Shown here: in pieces, positions 1-13,900 of the stretch
Numbering within the stretch: position 1 is the first letter of the stretch
Layout of the letters: every line of letters begins with the position of its first letter
Origin: Pelecanus crispus
Taxonomy: Eukaryota; Chordata; Aves; Pelecaniformes; Pelecanidae
NCBI RefSeq assembly: GCF_030463565.1
Contig: NC_134643.1
Coordinates: forward strand, 167,298,491-167,362,490
Reading direction: 5' to 3'
Length of the DNA: 64,000 nucleotides
The notes under the pieces: generated by a model
Told to the model about the DNA's origin: nothing
The model's database searches: none
Seen by the model: only the letters and a program-made list of their open reading frames with translations
Translations under genes and position numbers: made by a program

Positions 1-1589
1 TCATCCTGGTTTTTAATCCTCTGCCGTGCACACTAGATTGGCTGCCAGTCTGTGCTGCTTTGGAGGACTGAAACATCCCACAAAGCTCAGCTCTGCCTTC
101 ATGACAGCTTTGCTTGGCATGTGGAGGAGGAAGACAGAAAACATACCTATCTCAAGACACTTAATTAGATACCCAGCTCTTTAAAGATCGACATCCCGAT
201 TATATTTTGATTCTACATGCTATAAAGTTTTTTACACTTGCATATATCAGGAAGAAGGGGGAAGGAACATCTGTAAGTTTATAAAACTGTTAATCAGCAG
301 CACGAAAGGAAAAAAAAGACCTGAACACGTAAAGGCAAGAATGTTGAAAACGTTAGAAAATGCGAGATTTCTTCTCTGCATGGACCACAGAGGACAGGTA
401 GTCTCTTTTGCTCAGCGCGGTTACAGTGCACACATCACCCAGGCGGTATCAGCTTCCCAGCATTGCTAAGCAACACCACGCCACATTACCTCAATTGATT
501 CAAGGGAGGGAAGTTGATTCAGAAGCCATTGAAAAAGGCAGAAACTAGATAAAAATGGTTGCGCAAACCTCACACACACAAGCCAGGATGTTGTGCAGTC
601 AGAGCAAAAAGCAATTAAGGAAAACTGTGGGACGCACACACAAACTGAAGCAGAATAAAAAATATCCGCACACAGAAAGACAGAAGAAAGGGGAAAATTA
701 AGCAGGTAAGAGAGGAAGAAAACAGCACTGCTGTCTCACCTTGGGTATTCTGAGACTAGAACAATGAATTACATCTTTCTTCCCAGGGAGTAAAAACCAG
801 AAAAACAGCCAGAAAGCCATCAGACACATGGAAGTGTAAGTCTGATCCACATCAAAAATAGAGCTTGCATACAATTGAGGATTTTTGTTACAAATATTGA
901 AGATCAATGGCAGGAATTAATATGAAACACTGAATTTTGAACTGCTTCAAAATCAAAATGTACATTAACGTTTCTGAACAATAAACATCCTCCCCTTCGC
1001 TCTGAGCCTAAATTCTATGAAAGTCTTATACATTTGAAGAGTTCAATTAAAATCTTCTTATGAACATAATCCAAAACAGAACAGTACACATTAATACACT
1101 AAATAAATCCATTATCTATGCAAAAACTTGAAAAAACTCATCCATTTACATTTTTTTTAATCAAAAGTGAGATTTGTTCTGAGCGATAAGGACTAGAAAT
1201 GACCACATTCGACCACACCTTCCATGCAAATAATTCATGCAACAAAAGCTGATTTATATATATAATTATTGCTGTGGCTTCTGGACCTGCTTAAGCCAGC
1301 ATAAACCAGGACTGAGGCAGAAAGAGGTGCTCCTCCATGGCCACAACTCCTGCCTTCCAGCAGCATCCTCCTTTCCAGCTCCTGTTTCACACACAGGAAG
1401 CACTTGGGGCAGCAACACGGGAGAAGGAAGGTCTGCCCCACTACTCAACAGGGCCAAGGGACAATGGAGACAAATTGGCCGCCACTCTCCTGAAACTCAG
1501 CAAAACGCAGGGTGTGTATGGGAGCAAAAAGATGATGCAGGCACAAGACTCTCAAAAACACAGGATCACGGGATCAGGCTTTCGGACCA

Positions 1590-3015
1590 ACAGCAGGCTA
1601 CCTGAAGTAGATGCTATTCACCCAGGAATTTTAAAGGCACTCCAACATACAAGCACAGAACTATTAACCATGCTGCCTAGCTTCCCTCTAAGCCAAACTT
1701 AACAAATGAGAGATAAAAAGCTGAGGATGTGCTGACCATTTCAATAAAAGGGCTCCAGGGAACTACACTCTGGTAGCTATAGGCTCACGCCTACACTGAG
1801 AAAATTGATAGAAACTGTAAGAACAGGTTAGCAGGTATGCAAATAAACATGATATAGGAGTGCCATCATGGCATGGCTTCTTTTACAACAAACTTTCCAT
1901 GACATATAAGTGTATTATGTATGATACATATAGTGTGCTTGGATCTCTAACAAACCTTTGAGACAATGTCTCTCACCGCAGGCTTTTAAAGAAATTGGAC
2001 TGTCATGGGATCAGATGGAAGGTCCTTCTGTGAATTAACGACTGGTCAGATGAGAAGAAACAGCACAGGAATAAATAGCCAGTTTTTGCAACAGCTCTAG
2101 TTTTGCACTTGTGCTACTCAATATATTCATTATTTATGTGGAACATGGAGCAAGCAGCAAGATGATAAAGTTTGTTGGTGGTTACAGAATCAGGAGAACT
2201 AACTGTGAAGAGCTGCAGATAGATTTGTCAGGTGTTTATATACACACAGCACAAAGTAATAGCCAATATAGTGATGGAAACCCTGGAGCCACTGCAGTTT
2301 AATTAAAGCGAGGAACCACTCACTCACAGACAGCAAAGCTCAGTGCCGGTTGGGAGAGCAAAGGGAATGTCGGGAGTGAGCAGGTCAAGGGTACTCAATG
2401 CAACAGGGAATGCCACTGCAAATCCTCGGTGCAGCCTAGAAGCTGCCGCTCTGAGAAACCCTCCTTGGAGTAGGACATAGCAGAATGAGAAAATGTTCAA
2501 AGAAAGGTGACAACGATGGGAGGTCTGGAGCAGCTTTAACCTAAGGAGAACTACACAAACAAGTGCTTTTAGATTAGAAGGGGAGATAGATGAGATGACA
2601 GACATAAAACCATGAATGGTATTATAGAGAAAGCAAATAAGAAACCATGTCTTGGAATAAATGAATTAGGCAGTATAAAATGAAGTTCATCAGGCAGCTT
2701 GTTTAAAAACAAGCTGAAAAGGAGGTATTTTTTCCATGCTACAATTAATTGCAGAACCCATTGTCACAGGATGTTGTGAAGGCAAAAATTTAAAACAGAT
2801 TAACGCGTGATTAGATGTATTCATAAAAAAAAAAATCTGTCAAGGACTGTTAAACAAAGGTGCAGACATGACTTCCTTGCTCAAAGTCCTTGAACTGCAG
2901 CCTGCCAAAAGCTGGGAGGGATCGCTGTCTTTGCTAACACTTTTTCCCCTAAGCATTACTACTGGCTGTTATTAGAGGTAGGATGCTGGGCTAAACCAGA
3001 TCTCTGGCTGGAAAC
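1590..3015 (+). mobile_element. Ancient decayed CR1-type LINE (reverse transcriptase to 3' end)
   Basis: Scattered landmarks appear in the correct order on the plus strand. An EVDAIHPGILKAL reading at 1,606-1,645 recalls the DGIHPRVLKEL motif of CR1 RTs. A GNYxPV-like segment lies near 1,760, CATGGCATGGCTTC (HGF) near 1,870 and TTTGAGACAATGTCTCTCAC (FDTVSH) near 1,958. LLNIFIIYVEHG lies near 2,113-2,150 and a degraded FADDT-equivalent near 2,170. A 3' end with AGGATGCTGGGCTAAACCAG lies near 2,979-3,000. It has many indels and stops and is far older than the other CR1 copies. Boundaries are approximate. Confidence 0.72.
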
Positions 3016-4237
3016 ATCGGGGCTAAACTCTGTGTTCCAGGCCCAGGAATCTTCAGCAAGATGTGCAGTGCTGGGAAGCCCCATCTTTTGATGTCCATCT
3101 CCTAAAATATTACCTCTTCCACTCTCTTCTGGAGGGTTCCTCCCAGGCTGTGCAGGAACATCCATAAGCAGCTCCTGCTGAAGCCACAAGCCAGACAAAG
3201 CTTTGCTTCCTATCGGAGAGCTGCACTCCGTTCAGCATGTTCCTGTTACACGAACACAGCTCTGCTATGCATTTCTAGACTGGGTTAGGAGTGGCCAACC
3301 TGTAACTTTGCCTACCTTAAACAATCAGATTTACCTACTTCTGTTTCGTATCCTGGTACCAAAAACCTCATTAGAGCTGAGTTATACATGAAGAGCTCCT
3401 CTCCTCCACTTTAGGTGGCTGAGCTCAATTTTGGTGCTGTGCTAGTGAATTTGAGAGTCATTTGAGAAGTTGCACAGTTTCTGAAAGGCAGTAGCAGAAG
3501 GGGAAGAGGAAGATAAAGGAGGAAGAGGTGCCCACTCTACTTCTGCAGGGATTCAGAAGCTGATTGGCAAGGGAAGGCACAACAGACAGCATTAAAGCTT
3601 GTTCTGCCTTCATGTCCCCTGCCACTCATGCAGCTCCCCTCCCAAGAACCTCTTAAAATGGCTGGCAGGCAAACTATAAATCTGGGAGATGTCAAGAAAA
3701 TGGCCTCTTGATGAGATCTATGAGGCACTAACAGATTTATGCAGCCACTCATAAGGTGAGATATATGCCCACTTGCACAGCCTTACCACCACATTATAAA
3801 TACAATTATATTTTGTGCCTAGCAGCTAACCTGTTGGACTTCTCACCTGTTGTTAAAAACGTATTTAAAGTGCCTTAAAGAAAGTATATAAACTTGGTTC
3901 CCTTTCAGAAATACTAAGTGAGCTTCCAATGAGAAGTGAATTTGCATTTCTCAGTATCACCCATTTTTAGCTCAAGTACCTAGAAAATACTTAGAGCTTA
4001 GGTATGCTATTTCTCTTGGGAGAAACTGACAGAGCTGAAACCCAGTGAAAATCCTTCCCCTGGGAAGTAGGAATCAGTCGTGCGGAAACTTCCAACTTGA
4101 AATCTCTTTCCAGATAGCAGCCTGCTCAACAAGATCTGTCTTGCCTCATGCACTCTCTCTCTGTTTCCACACACCACCTCTCACACTTTTCTTTTTTTTC
4201 TATTAAGTTCTGCATGCAGGCACACACAGTTTCACCA

Positions 4238-4305
4238 AAAAAAAAAAACCCCAAACCAAACAAAAAAACCCACCCAACCCACCAAACCAAGCAATAAACC
4301 AATCT
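4238..4305 (+). repeat. A/C-rich low-complexity tract
   Basis: An A12 run followed by CCCAAACC/AAACCC-like units, with no strict period. Confidence 0.8.
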
Positions 4306-5186
4306 GTTCTAAAACTGTATTGGGCTCGGCTGCCATTTCAGATGCCCCCTAACTTCTACAGCGGGTGCTGGCTTTCCTGTTCTGCACAAATCACTCAAAG
4401 CCACAGAGGCTGGAGGAGATCACCTTCACCTACTGTCCAGGCTCTCAGCTGTACAGCACTGCCCACACAAACTTCCACATAAAACCACAGCTGGTTCCTG
4501 CTGGCTCCTATGATAGACTTGCAATGGAACAGTTGCCCCCATTTTCCTTCCTGCGCTGAAGATAACACTAACAATAACTCTTAGCATGACATCAAATCCC
4601 AGCAGCTTGTTAAACAACAAAGCTCAGTCACTGATGTGCCTTATGCTGTTGTGTGAAGAGGTCAACTCTTCCTTGAGGTATTAGCACCACTTGTCAGATG
4701 GTAGTAAGTCTGTTAGTGCTTATTTTATCATGTTCTTGCGCTTACTTGTCTCACATCAGTGGTTGTCCCACAAATTTCAATACTGGCACTAAGATGACTG
4801 ATTCAGTGACTCACCCCTACTTCTCCACTGTGATTTCAAAACAGCATCACTTATCTCACCAAAGTGCAACTCCATCCAGAGCATCAACTTCACGTAACTT
4901 CTGCCCTACCTCTTGTGATAATACTGTGTTCCCACAACACTCTGCCTTATCTACAATTTCTGCAAAACCGTGGAAGCATTTGGACTATAGCTCTAGTCTA
5001 GTTCTTGGTACCTCATTTCTCTTTGCATGCCTCTGAGCTCCCACTAATTCCGAGACCATTTCTTAAATAAAAGCACTGTTGCTTTCTTTTCAAATAGACA
5101 GAACAAGACATGTCTTCATCAGTGTTTCACTGGTAGTACTCTGTAACTTACCAGTGCTAGATACAGATCAGTATGTGACTCCAGAT

Positions 5187-5475
5187 CATACAGAATCACA
5201 GAATGCTTTGGGTTGGAAGGGACCTTTAGAGGTCACCCAGCCCAACCCCCCTGCAGTGAGCAGGGACAGCTTTAACCTGATCAGGTTGCTCAGAGCCCCG
5301 TCCAACCTGACCTTGAATGTTGCCAGGGATGGGGCCTCCACTACCTGTCTGGGAAACCTGTTCCAGTGCCTCACCACCCTCGTTGTAAAAAATTTCTTCC
5401 TTATATCCAGTCTAAATCTCCCCTCCTTTAGTTTAAAACCATTATTCCTTGTCCTGTCACAACAGGCAATAGCAC
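5187..5475 (-). mobile_element. CR1 LINE fragment, 3' end with ORF2 C-terminus
   Basis: The plus strand starts with the complement of the CR1 tail (CAGAATCACAGAATGC). The minus strand is open from about 5,491 to the tail and reads [20 protein letters not shown] and [12 protein letters not shown], the conserved C-terminal end of CR1 ORF2. It is 5'-truncated and non-functional. It belongs to the same subfamily as the inverted copy at 7,010-7,251. Confidence 0.93.
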
Positions 5476-7009
5476 ACAACATACCTGTCACAACAGGTAT
5501 AATATCAGGTAATTTATTATTCTAGGGCCACCTTCAGCCAACCAGTCCAACTGGATAGATATTGGCCATGAGAAGTCCTGACCTGTACTTTCCTATGAAC
5601 ACCCAGAATCATGCTCATTCAGGCACGGGATCCACTACCAGGCACTTTTATGGCAAGCATAACAGATTTAGGAAAACTAGACCTCATTAGTATGGTCAAC
5701 TGTTTAGTCCAAACAGAAGATGTTTTAAAACTATCTTACAAAAGGAAGAGGCGGCTAGTTTTTCCCTCTCAGGCCAGATGTCAGTATTACCTTGTTTCAT
5801 GCTCTTCTGCTTTCAACACTAACTCTTCCCCTTTTGTACTACACATATAGTCAAAAAAATCAGCCTTAACAACTTCCTCTGTATTATAGACCCTTTGAAG
5901 TTAATGTTAAGACATCTTTGTCCATCCTGGGTTTTTTCAGCCCCTGAAATTCCTGCCATGTTTGCAATTTCAGCAGCTTACCATCCTGGTATTTTTTCAA
6001 ACAAACCCTATGAAGGAATGGAAATAATGCTGCACCAAGCTTCACAGCTTTCTGCAAGGCCTCCTCACCGGCAGGAAACTGTACCATAATAGTTCAGACT
6101 TCACCCAATATCAGACATACTCTTGACAAGTCGTTTTTAATGTACTACTGCCTGGAGGGGTATTTTGGGGGTACTGCACCCCCTGCCCCCATTTCTTTCT
6201 ATATACAGCCTCTAGAGTTTGCTCCTCCGAACTGCTAGGTGCTCCAGACATCTTATCTACAAGGCCTCTCTGCAATCACCAAGCCTTTTCTGTATTCAGG
6301 TTCAATTTGCAAGGCGAACTGCTGTAGCAAAGGATGTTTTCCAGGGAAATTTGCTAAGCCCTTTTTGGTAATAGTAACACAACATTCACTGTCACAAAAA
6401 GATGTGATTTTTTTTAATATGCTGCTTTGTGTTGTTCACGAATCATTCAGAGTCAAGGAGTCAGACAATGAAGTCAACCACCAGCAGTGCTCTAACTGCT
6501 CAGCACAATCCTGTGTTCTGTCTCAAGACCACTGTTAAGGAAAAAAGGGAAAAAAAAAAAAAAATCTTTCTGAGACTATTGTCTCACCTAAACAAAAGGG
6601 TATTTAACTGCTCTCTCATTTAACCCAAATGGAAAGCTGTTGTCATTCCAGTTGTCTCTATGACTACCCATAAATCAAAGACGAATATTCTGGGAACCAC
6701 TGCCACCAGTATGACTATGCCTTCTAGATCCAGCTGTAGAAAGACGAAGTGCTTAAGTTTACATATTGCTAAAGGAGGTCAGCAGACATATCTACGCAAA
6801 GAAACCAATACCTGGTATCAGGTAGTATCCAAGCAAAAAACTAATAAAGTCTCAATGATGTAAAGTTAAGGCTTGGCTGTAACCAAAATGGGAGCAGCTA
6901 GGGGAAGGGGAGAAGGGCATGAAAGAAACACTGCAAAGCCCCATCACATCACCAATACCATTTCTTTATCCTCTGACTTCACTAAGACATGAAGGCAAAA
7001 CAGCCTTGG

Positions 7010-7251
7010 ACTACAGACTGGATATAAGGAAGAGATTTTTTACAATGAGGGTGGTGAAGCACTGGCACAGGTTGCCCAGAGAGGTGGTGGAGGCCCCATC
7101 CCTGGCAACATTCAAGGTCAGGTTGGACGGGGTTCTGAGCAACCTGATCTGGTTAAAGCTGTCCCTGCTCACTGCAGGGGGGCTGGGCTGGGTGACCTCT
7201 AAAGGTCCCTTCCGACCCAAAGCATTCTATGATTCATTCTATGATTCTACA
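7010..7251 (+). mobile_element. CR1 LINE fragment, 3' end with ORF2 C-terminus
   Basis: Plus-strand reading [20 protein letters not shown] to [12 protein letters not shown], then a 3' tail with two ATTCTATGATTC-type units (about 7,223-7,248). It is truncated at nearly the same internal position as the inverted copy at 5,187-5,475, with about a dozen differences over roughly 215 aligned bases by eye. Confidence 0.93.
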
Positions 7252-7861
7252 AACAAAAATGGAGCCTGAAGACTGGACTGAGCTTCTGACCACTCTGAAA
7301 AGGAAAGTTCAAGTATAGCCCTTTTCAATTTCTTTAAGCATATATGAGATCATTTGATTTTGAGTTTGTTTTCAGCCTTGCCTCTGCTGAAGAAGTCTCT
7401 CTAACATTACAGGGTAATGTCTTTCTAGAATCCAGGCACTTTTTGGTCAGACTCACAGAAAAAGTCTCCCTAGTCTCTGCAAAGGAAAATAGAGTTCAGT
7501 AGCATGAATGGATCTGCTGTTGCTTATGTAAATGACATTTTGCTGTAACAGTTTTTTAAATAAACTGTTTGCTCCCTTCCTCAAAAAGTTGAGGTTATCA
7601 CAGCAAGGAGACAAGTAGCAAATAAACATGCCCACAACAGTATACAGTTTCCAGGAATTGTGCTTGGGAGGATCTGCTTGTAGGTTATGTCATTCTCCCC
7701 CCAACATGTGAAATGGCAGGAAATTCAAGTTCACATGTGTAGGAGACAGAAACCTCATCTGAATACGCAACCAGCCATGTATGAAGTAGTCTGCAGGCGA
7801 AAATGAGGTGAAAATCTCTCAGACACGGACAAGCACATCGAAAGTACATCTGAGGCTCATA

Positions 7862-7910
7862 CATCTCATAATCATTGTAGGCCCCTTCCAACTGAAAATA
7901 CTCTATTTAA
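7862..7910 (+). mobile_element. CR1 3'-end scrap
   Basis: ATAATCATTGTAGGCCCCTT and CCAACTGAAAATACTCTAT resemble the 3' end of the CR1 subfamily also seen, in the opposite orientation, at 27,427-27,525. Only a few dozen bases are recognisable. Confidence 0.6.
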
Positions 7911-10900
7911 CTTCCCGGACTAGGACTTGTAGTAGTAGTATCACAGGCCTTGTTTGGAAAGAACTGGTAATTTTTCTGCAGCAAAGCATAAGTAATAACA
8001 AAAAACCCCACCTTTCTATGCATCTGTCCTTCAGCATTAAAAAGATGAAGTTATGTTATAGTCTGCATTTTGGCAGTGTTCCTTTTGACTCACCTCTGTG
8101 GCTGAATACATGATCTACTAGTACATGAAACTTGGGGAATTAAAAAAGAGAAAAAAAACCCAACAGTATAGGACTATTTTTCAAGTATATTTAGATAAAT
8201 TTTATGGTCCAGATGAAAGATAGATAAAACACAGGGCTTAAGTCATTATTGAAAAGTAAACACGAAACCTTACATTAAAACTGCTTTTGTCATTTTCCTG
8301 TAGAATTTCATTTCTATTAGTTAACACATCTCAAAAATTAATTTGCAATTAAATAGCATCTTTATATTTACTCTGGTGCCTCTTTTTCCATAACGAGTAG
8401 GTTACAAAATGTTTACACACTTTTCTAAGTGTTATATAGTCTTGTTTACATTTATTGCTTTTATGCCTTTTGTCTGAGAAATTAGCAGTGGATTTGTTTC
8501 TTTACTAAGGCTTTCAATGCACTGCATTTGGAAGGAACTAAACTTAAACCACTAAGTTGTCTTAAAAGTCACCCTAAAAATGCATCAGAAAATGAAAAAA
8601 AAAAAAAAAAAACCAAAACCTTTACCACAAACAAGTCTGATATTTAAAACAGAATGATTTATTATGCAATGGAGAGATTAAGATTTGGTGACCATAATTA
8701 ATTTTTCAATTCACTAATAGTCAAATTTACTGAAATATCAAGAAATTCTATTAGATGTCTAAAAACCACTAAGCCTGTGAGATACCTAATTTGCATGACG
8801 CCTTCAGTTAGATACCTGGAGTTCTTTGTGTGCTTCAAGCTTTAATGCACATAATCCTAATTTTCTCCCATCTGATTATTTTGTTCATAGATTAAAAGGG
8901 ACAAAGGAAGAAGAAAAAGCTTTCCTACTTTCTGAGCTCCCAGATGAGTTCTCAGTCCCGAGTTTATTCAAAAAGAAAATACTCTCTCTGCATCTGGTAG
9001 CTAAATTGAAAGCAAATACATAACACAAAAGCTTTTCTGCTTCTCAAACAATGAAAAGTACTTACACTTGGAAAATTGTGAAAAGCAGAACTTTATCCAG
9101 TGTAAAGACACTAAAATACGGATCTAAAAAATGTGAAGGGTAGCTCCCTTTCAGTTGCCTTATGTATTTTAAATGACTGTACGCAATGGATACAATAAAT
9201 GACAATACAAAAGGTGCATCTTTTGACCTACTTAATTGGAGAAGTCACTGATAAGAAGTGTTTTATTTAAGTGAAACTAACACATATAAATAAGGCCTTC
9301 CCAGAAGTAGAAATTATGGTTGAAGTTTAATTTGCCAATTTTATTCTGAAGAGGAAGTTCATAAAAAAGGACATTTACACAATTTTTTATCCACCCTGAT
9401 GTCAGCCTGCTCACTGTCCACAGCTCTGCTACTTCACAAGCTCTGTATTAAACATTACAGCCATCTCACATTACCAATTTTAAGCTAACATTTCCAAGTT
9501 GCTGCTTCCAAACTAAAACAATTTTAGTCAAAATCCTGGTGAAATACTAGCAGACTGCGGCCAGCATTTGGGATCTGACCTCTCATTACTATTGAAAGAA
9601 AACACATCCAAGAAGTTTCAAATTTTCTCAGTTCTGTCCCAACTCATGCTGCCGCAGCAGGGACAGCACAGCAGCCTCCAGGTGGTCCCAGCAGAGCCCG
9701 CAGGCTTCCACAGGGCTCCAGGGAAGCGCATGCAGAGACACAGCATGCAGCAGCCATAAAACCAGCGCTCTGCTCCAACCAGGCCACGGAATAAGAGTGT
9801 AAATGAACGTTTTGTGTTACAGGAGATTCCCAACCCATCTATCCAAAAATTGCCCGTAAGAATGCTGAAACACTTCAGAAAGAGGGATGTTTGCCCCCTG
9901 CTTTGGGAAGAAACCTTTATGGTTTCTATGTTTCTACTTCTGGTTCATTTTTAAGGTTACAGAAGTGAAAATATGGCTCAATTTCTCTTTGCCTACCAGT
10001 AGAGGCTGAATTTGAAGTTGCACGCAGCTGAACAGCACCAACCTTTCTGTCTCACTGTGCAAAGGACCCTCTCGGCGAGATGATTATCCGGGAATCAAGC
10101 ACAGAAGGCGGCTGGTGCTGGAAGAGATCCCATTTACCTAAAGAGAGGCATGGAAGCCCTTCCTCCCTCCTGTCCCTCGGAGAAGTGCCACCTGGAATAT
10201 TTCTGCCTGACAAAAGTGCTGTTTCTGCAGAAATCAAGAGAAGGCTGTACAGAGGCAACTTATGTCAACTTTTCCAAGTACTTACAGAAAACGGTACCAA
10301 AGAGGAGGTAACGACCGTGGTACAAACTGCAAGTTTTAACCGACCAGCGAGGGTAACACGTCAGGGGAGGTATGAGCAATCCCTGGAATGCGTGCAAGCG
10401 ACCCAGTTGCACGCAGCAGCTCTTATGTAGAATAAAACGTTCACACCAGAAAGGATCTGAAGTCCTAACTGTGCTAAAATAAACTCTAAACACAAACCAG
10501 TCTATTTATTTTCTAACCTTGCAATAATTTTGATAAGCTCTACTTGCTGTTACAGATTAGAGAAATAGAACTCATTTTGCTCAGTAACTGTACCACAATA
10601 CTGAAAAGCTACCAACACACTTAATCTGTGCAGTAAGGGACTACAGGGGAAAAAAATTAAAAAGGCCACATGCCACACTATATATGCTGGTGTCTAGCAA
10701 GCCCTGATCCTCCCCTTCTCCCAGTAAGATTTCCACAGATCACCTCAGCATGCTTGGGAAAACCACACTATTCTCAGCCCGTGCAACGCAGCAAGGTCAG
10801 CAGGAGCATCCCATGGATGGAGGATAAACTGTTCTCACCCTCCAGGTATCAGCTGTGTTCAAGGCCAACCCTGCAGTTTCACCATTTATATTATCTCCTG

Positions 10901-13900
10901 GGTTTGCTCTGATGGGTCCTGCGTTTCACCCCCATTTACCAAGCCTACACAGTTTTTCCTGTATCATTGCCTGAGAAAGTTCAGCCTCTAAGTGAATTAC
11001 ACTTCGTTCACCCAGTCAAGTTTAAACAAACCTGCCAGAAAAACCACCAAGGTTGTTACTAAACAAAGCAGACACACAGTCATGAACCTGACATTTTCAC
11101 CCTTCTTGCAACAAAGTATGAGTCTTGCAACTACTCAGACTAGTTAGTAGTTAGCCAGGGAACACTAACTGTGTGTACAATTTGGGAGGCTTATGACTTT
11201 ATTCTCATCCGTCTGAAGCGCTTAAGATGGGGAAATGGATAAACAACTACCTGTGAAGTCGTTAGATCTTGTAAATTAAGGAAAAAAATTGGATTTTTTT
11301 TTTTAATGGAAGACAGCGTAATAATAATAAAAAAAAGGGTATCATTATTCAATCCTTTTAAAGTCTTTTCCCACCAATTAGTAAATTCTAAGCATGAAGG
11401 ACCAGCAGAACAGACAAATGCAGTATTGCTTTAAGGGAAAATAAATAGTATGTTACCACAGCCCTCCACTTGCAAAGCAACTCTGACTTTTTGCATGTTC
11501 TGCAAAAATAAGATATCCTTTAGGCAGCTCTCTTAATGGATTTGTTCAGTGAGGAGCCTTCAAAGTTCCATTCATCTTAAAAAAAAAAAAAAAAAAAATT
11601 AGTGGCTGTCTCGGTCAGTAAGGAATACATACTGCCAGGCAGTAGAGAACGTCTGTTACTGGATGTAAGGCATAGTGGCACCTTACTGAATTCCTGTAGC
11701 AAAGTCAGGCTTGCTTGAAGGGTCTTAAAATGTTCAGAAGTATATAAATGAACTCCTTATTAAAGACAGTTTTTAAAAACAAGGGTGATGCTTTAAAGTT
11801 TTCATAGTCTAACATGTTTCTAACATCTTATGGAATAGAATCCACGCTTCACTAACATTTTTGGTATTTTATTTGCCTTTTTTGTCTCCAGCACACCCAA
11901 GAAATTCCAAGATACACTTTTGCTATCATCCTTCAGCTCAAAAAACAGAGACATACTAACCAAAATAGGTCATCATGCCTTCCTAACACAGATAAAATGA
12001 CTAAGTATATGGTAACAAAAAGGAACCTTGAGGTTGTTAATCACTAACTGCTTTAGCTCAGCATAAAAATGAGTAATTACATTTCAAGAAAACAAATGTA
12101 TAGAATGTTTTATATAGCACAGAAGATAGCAGTTAGAGAGGAAGTATTAAAATTCAGAAGTGAAGAGAGAGACTGACAGACCTAGTGGTCCAGTAAGCTA
12201 GGTTACACATGATCTTTCTGGAAAGCCAGTTGCCATGAAGACGAACCCCTTCAAGGCTCCTTCCCCACAGGTAACTCTCTGTACTAGAACTGGACAACCC
12301 AGAGCAGAACAAGAGCTTCCCAGGGAACCAAGGGGACCGCCACAGCAGAGCAGCAAGGGAACGAACCGTCGGCAGCATAATACAGTGTAGGAGCATGTTA
12401 GGGATGTGGTCTGCAAGTTGCATGGGAAGTTTAAAGATTTAGGAAGAACGAGAGCAGTTTTACACTGGCCAGTTTACCAACAGGAAAAATCCCCAACAGT
12501 AAGATCATAAACTATGAAATAGATTTTTTTTTTTTTCTTTTAATGGAAGCATGTGAAAGAAGCCTGAAAGAAAAAAAAGAAAAAAAAAAAAGATCAGTCC
12601 TTATAGGGAGCACCCTTGAATCAGATTACATATACACAAAAGACAATTTAGGATCATTGCCAAGATTCCTACAAACACTGGCTCAAGCCTGCAGTTACCT
12701 AAAACTCATCCTTCAGTCAATCGCTGAAAATATAGCTCTGCAGGCAATGGAAACAACAGGAACCTCACCCTACAAATCACTGAACAAAAATTGAAGCAGG
12801 TAATATCAAGGGTAATTATCATTGAGAATAAAAGGTCCTGTCCATTACAGAGTAGAAGATACATGTTTACTCTTCAAGGTGCCTAATCTGTTAAGTAACA
12901 GAAAAAGATATTGACTTGTAAATCCATGAAAAAAAAAATAAAAAAATTATAGTTGGATTTCTCTTAGTGGAAAAATGACTGAATTAAAAAAAAAAAAAAA
13001 ATCAGACATTAATACCCAGATTCTCTTAATAGTTGATAGCCATCTCACAATCAGTGCATGTTTCTTAAGGTTCTTCTTTCTTAATCACACAGTATAGAAC
13101 AAAGTATATGTAAAACTTACACGACAAAGTACATAATTTAAAGACCATTTTAAATTTGAATCTTATAATGATACAAAGAAAATCTTCAGCTGACTCTATT
13201 CTGCCACAGGGGAGAAGGGAAAAAAACCTCTAACAAATCCATCAAGATAAGTGTCCAATACTGGGCTTGCCATTTGCAGTCTTTCTAAATCATACCAATC
13301 ATATACAAGATCTGTTGCAACATTTAAAGGCTCCATGCCAAAAAAAATTTTTCTTGGGCCATCAAAACCCCAGATGAGCCTCCAAAGATTTACATTCCTT
13401 CCTTACTGTTAAGAAAGCTGTAGGACTAACGGAAAAAGAATATGATTCAAAACTTACATACTTACACTTTTGTTGAAGATGTAAATGAACAGCTAACGAC
13501 TTCTGGGTATCTCTGGTATAGAGATACCGGCAACAGTTTTGGCTATAAGCTTACCGAAACTTCACAAAACGTAAACAGTGTGTCCTTTCACCACATTTAC
13601 CTTATCAATGCAAAAGATAAATTCAGGTATTATGGCTAAATGCTATAGAACGCTGCCACAGATAATAAGTGCGTTAAAAAAAGAGGGTCGGGAAATAAAA
13701 ACATGCGTAGAATTCAATAAGGCAAGAGAAGTAAATATTGTGCAAGTAATCAATATAGTCAGCTTTGGAGAACACCAGGTAATTCTTACTACTTGAAAAC
13801 CTCATAAAAGAAGTAACACCCCACCTTCATTAAAGGAGTGGTTGAGATTGCAGACTCTTTGCCCTTTATTTCAAGAAGAAAAGTCACATATTCATTAATT

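Noticed and set aside
6919..7269. 116-codon plus-strand open frame as a host gene
   Set aside because: Its recognisable part is the C-terminus of CR1 ORF2; the beginning is flanking sequence.
10080..10430. 116-codon plus-strand open frame in a GC-raised patch
   Set aside because: No family recognised, a competing minus-strand frame overlaps it, and there is no splice or promoter context; treated as chance.
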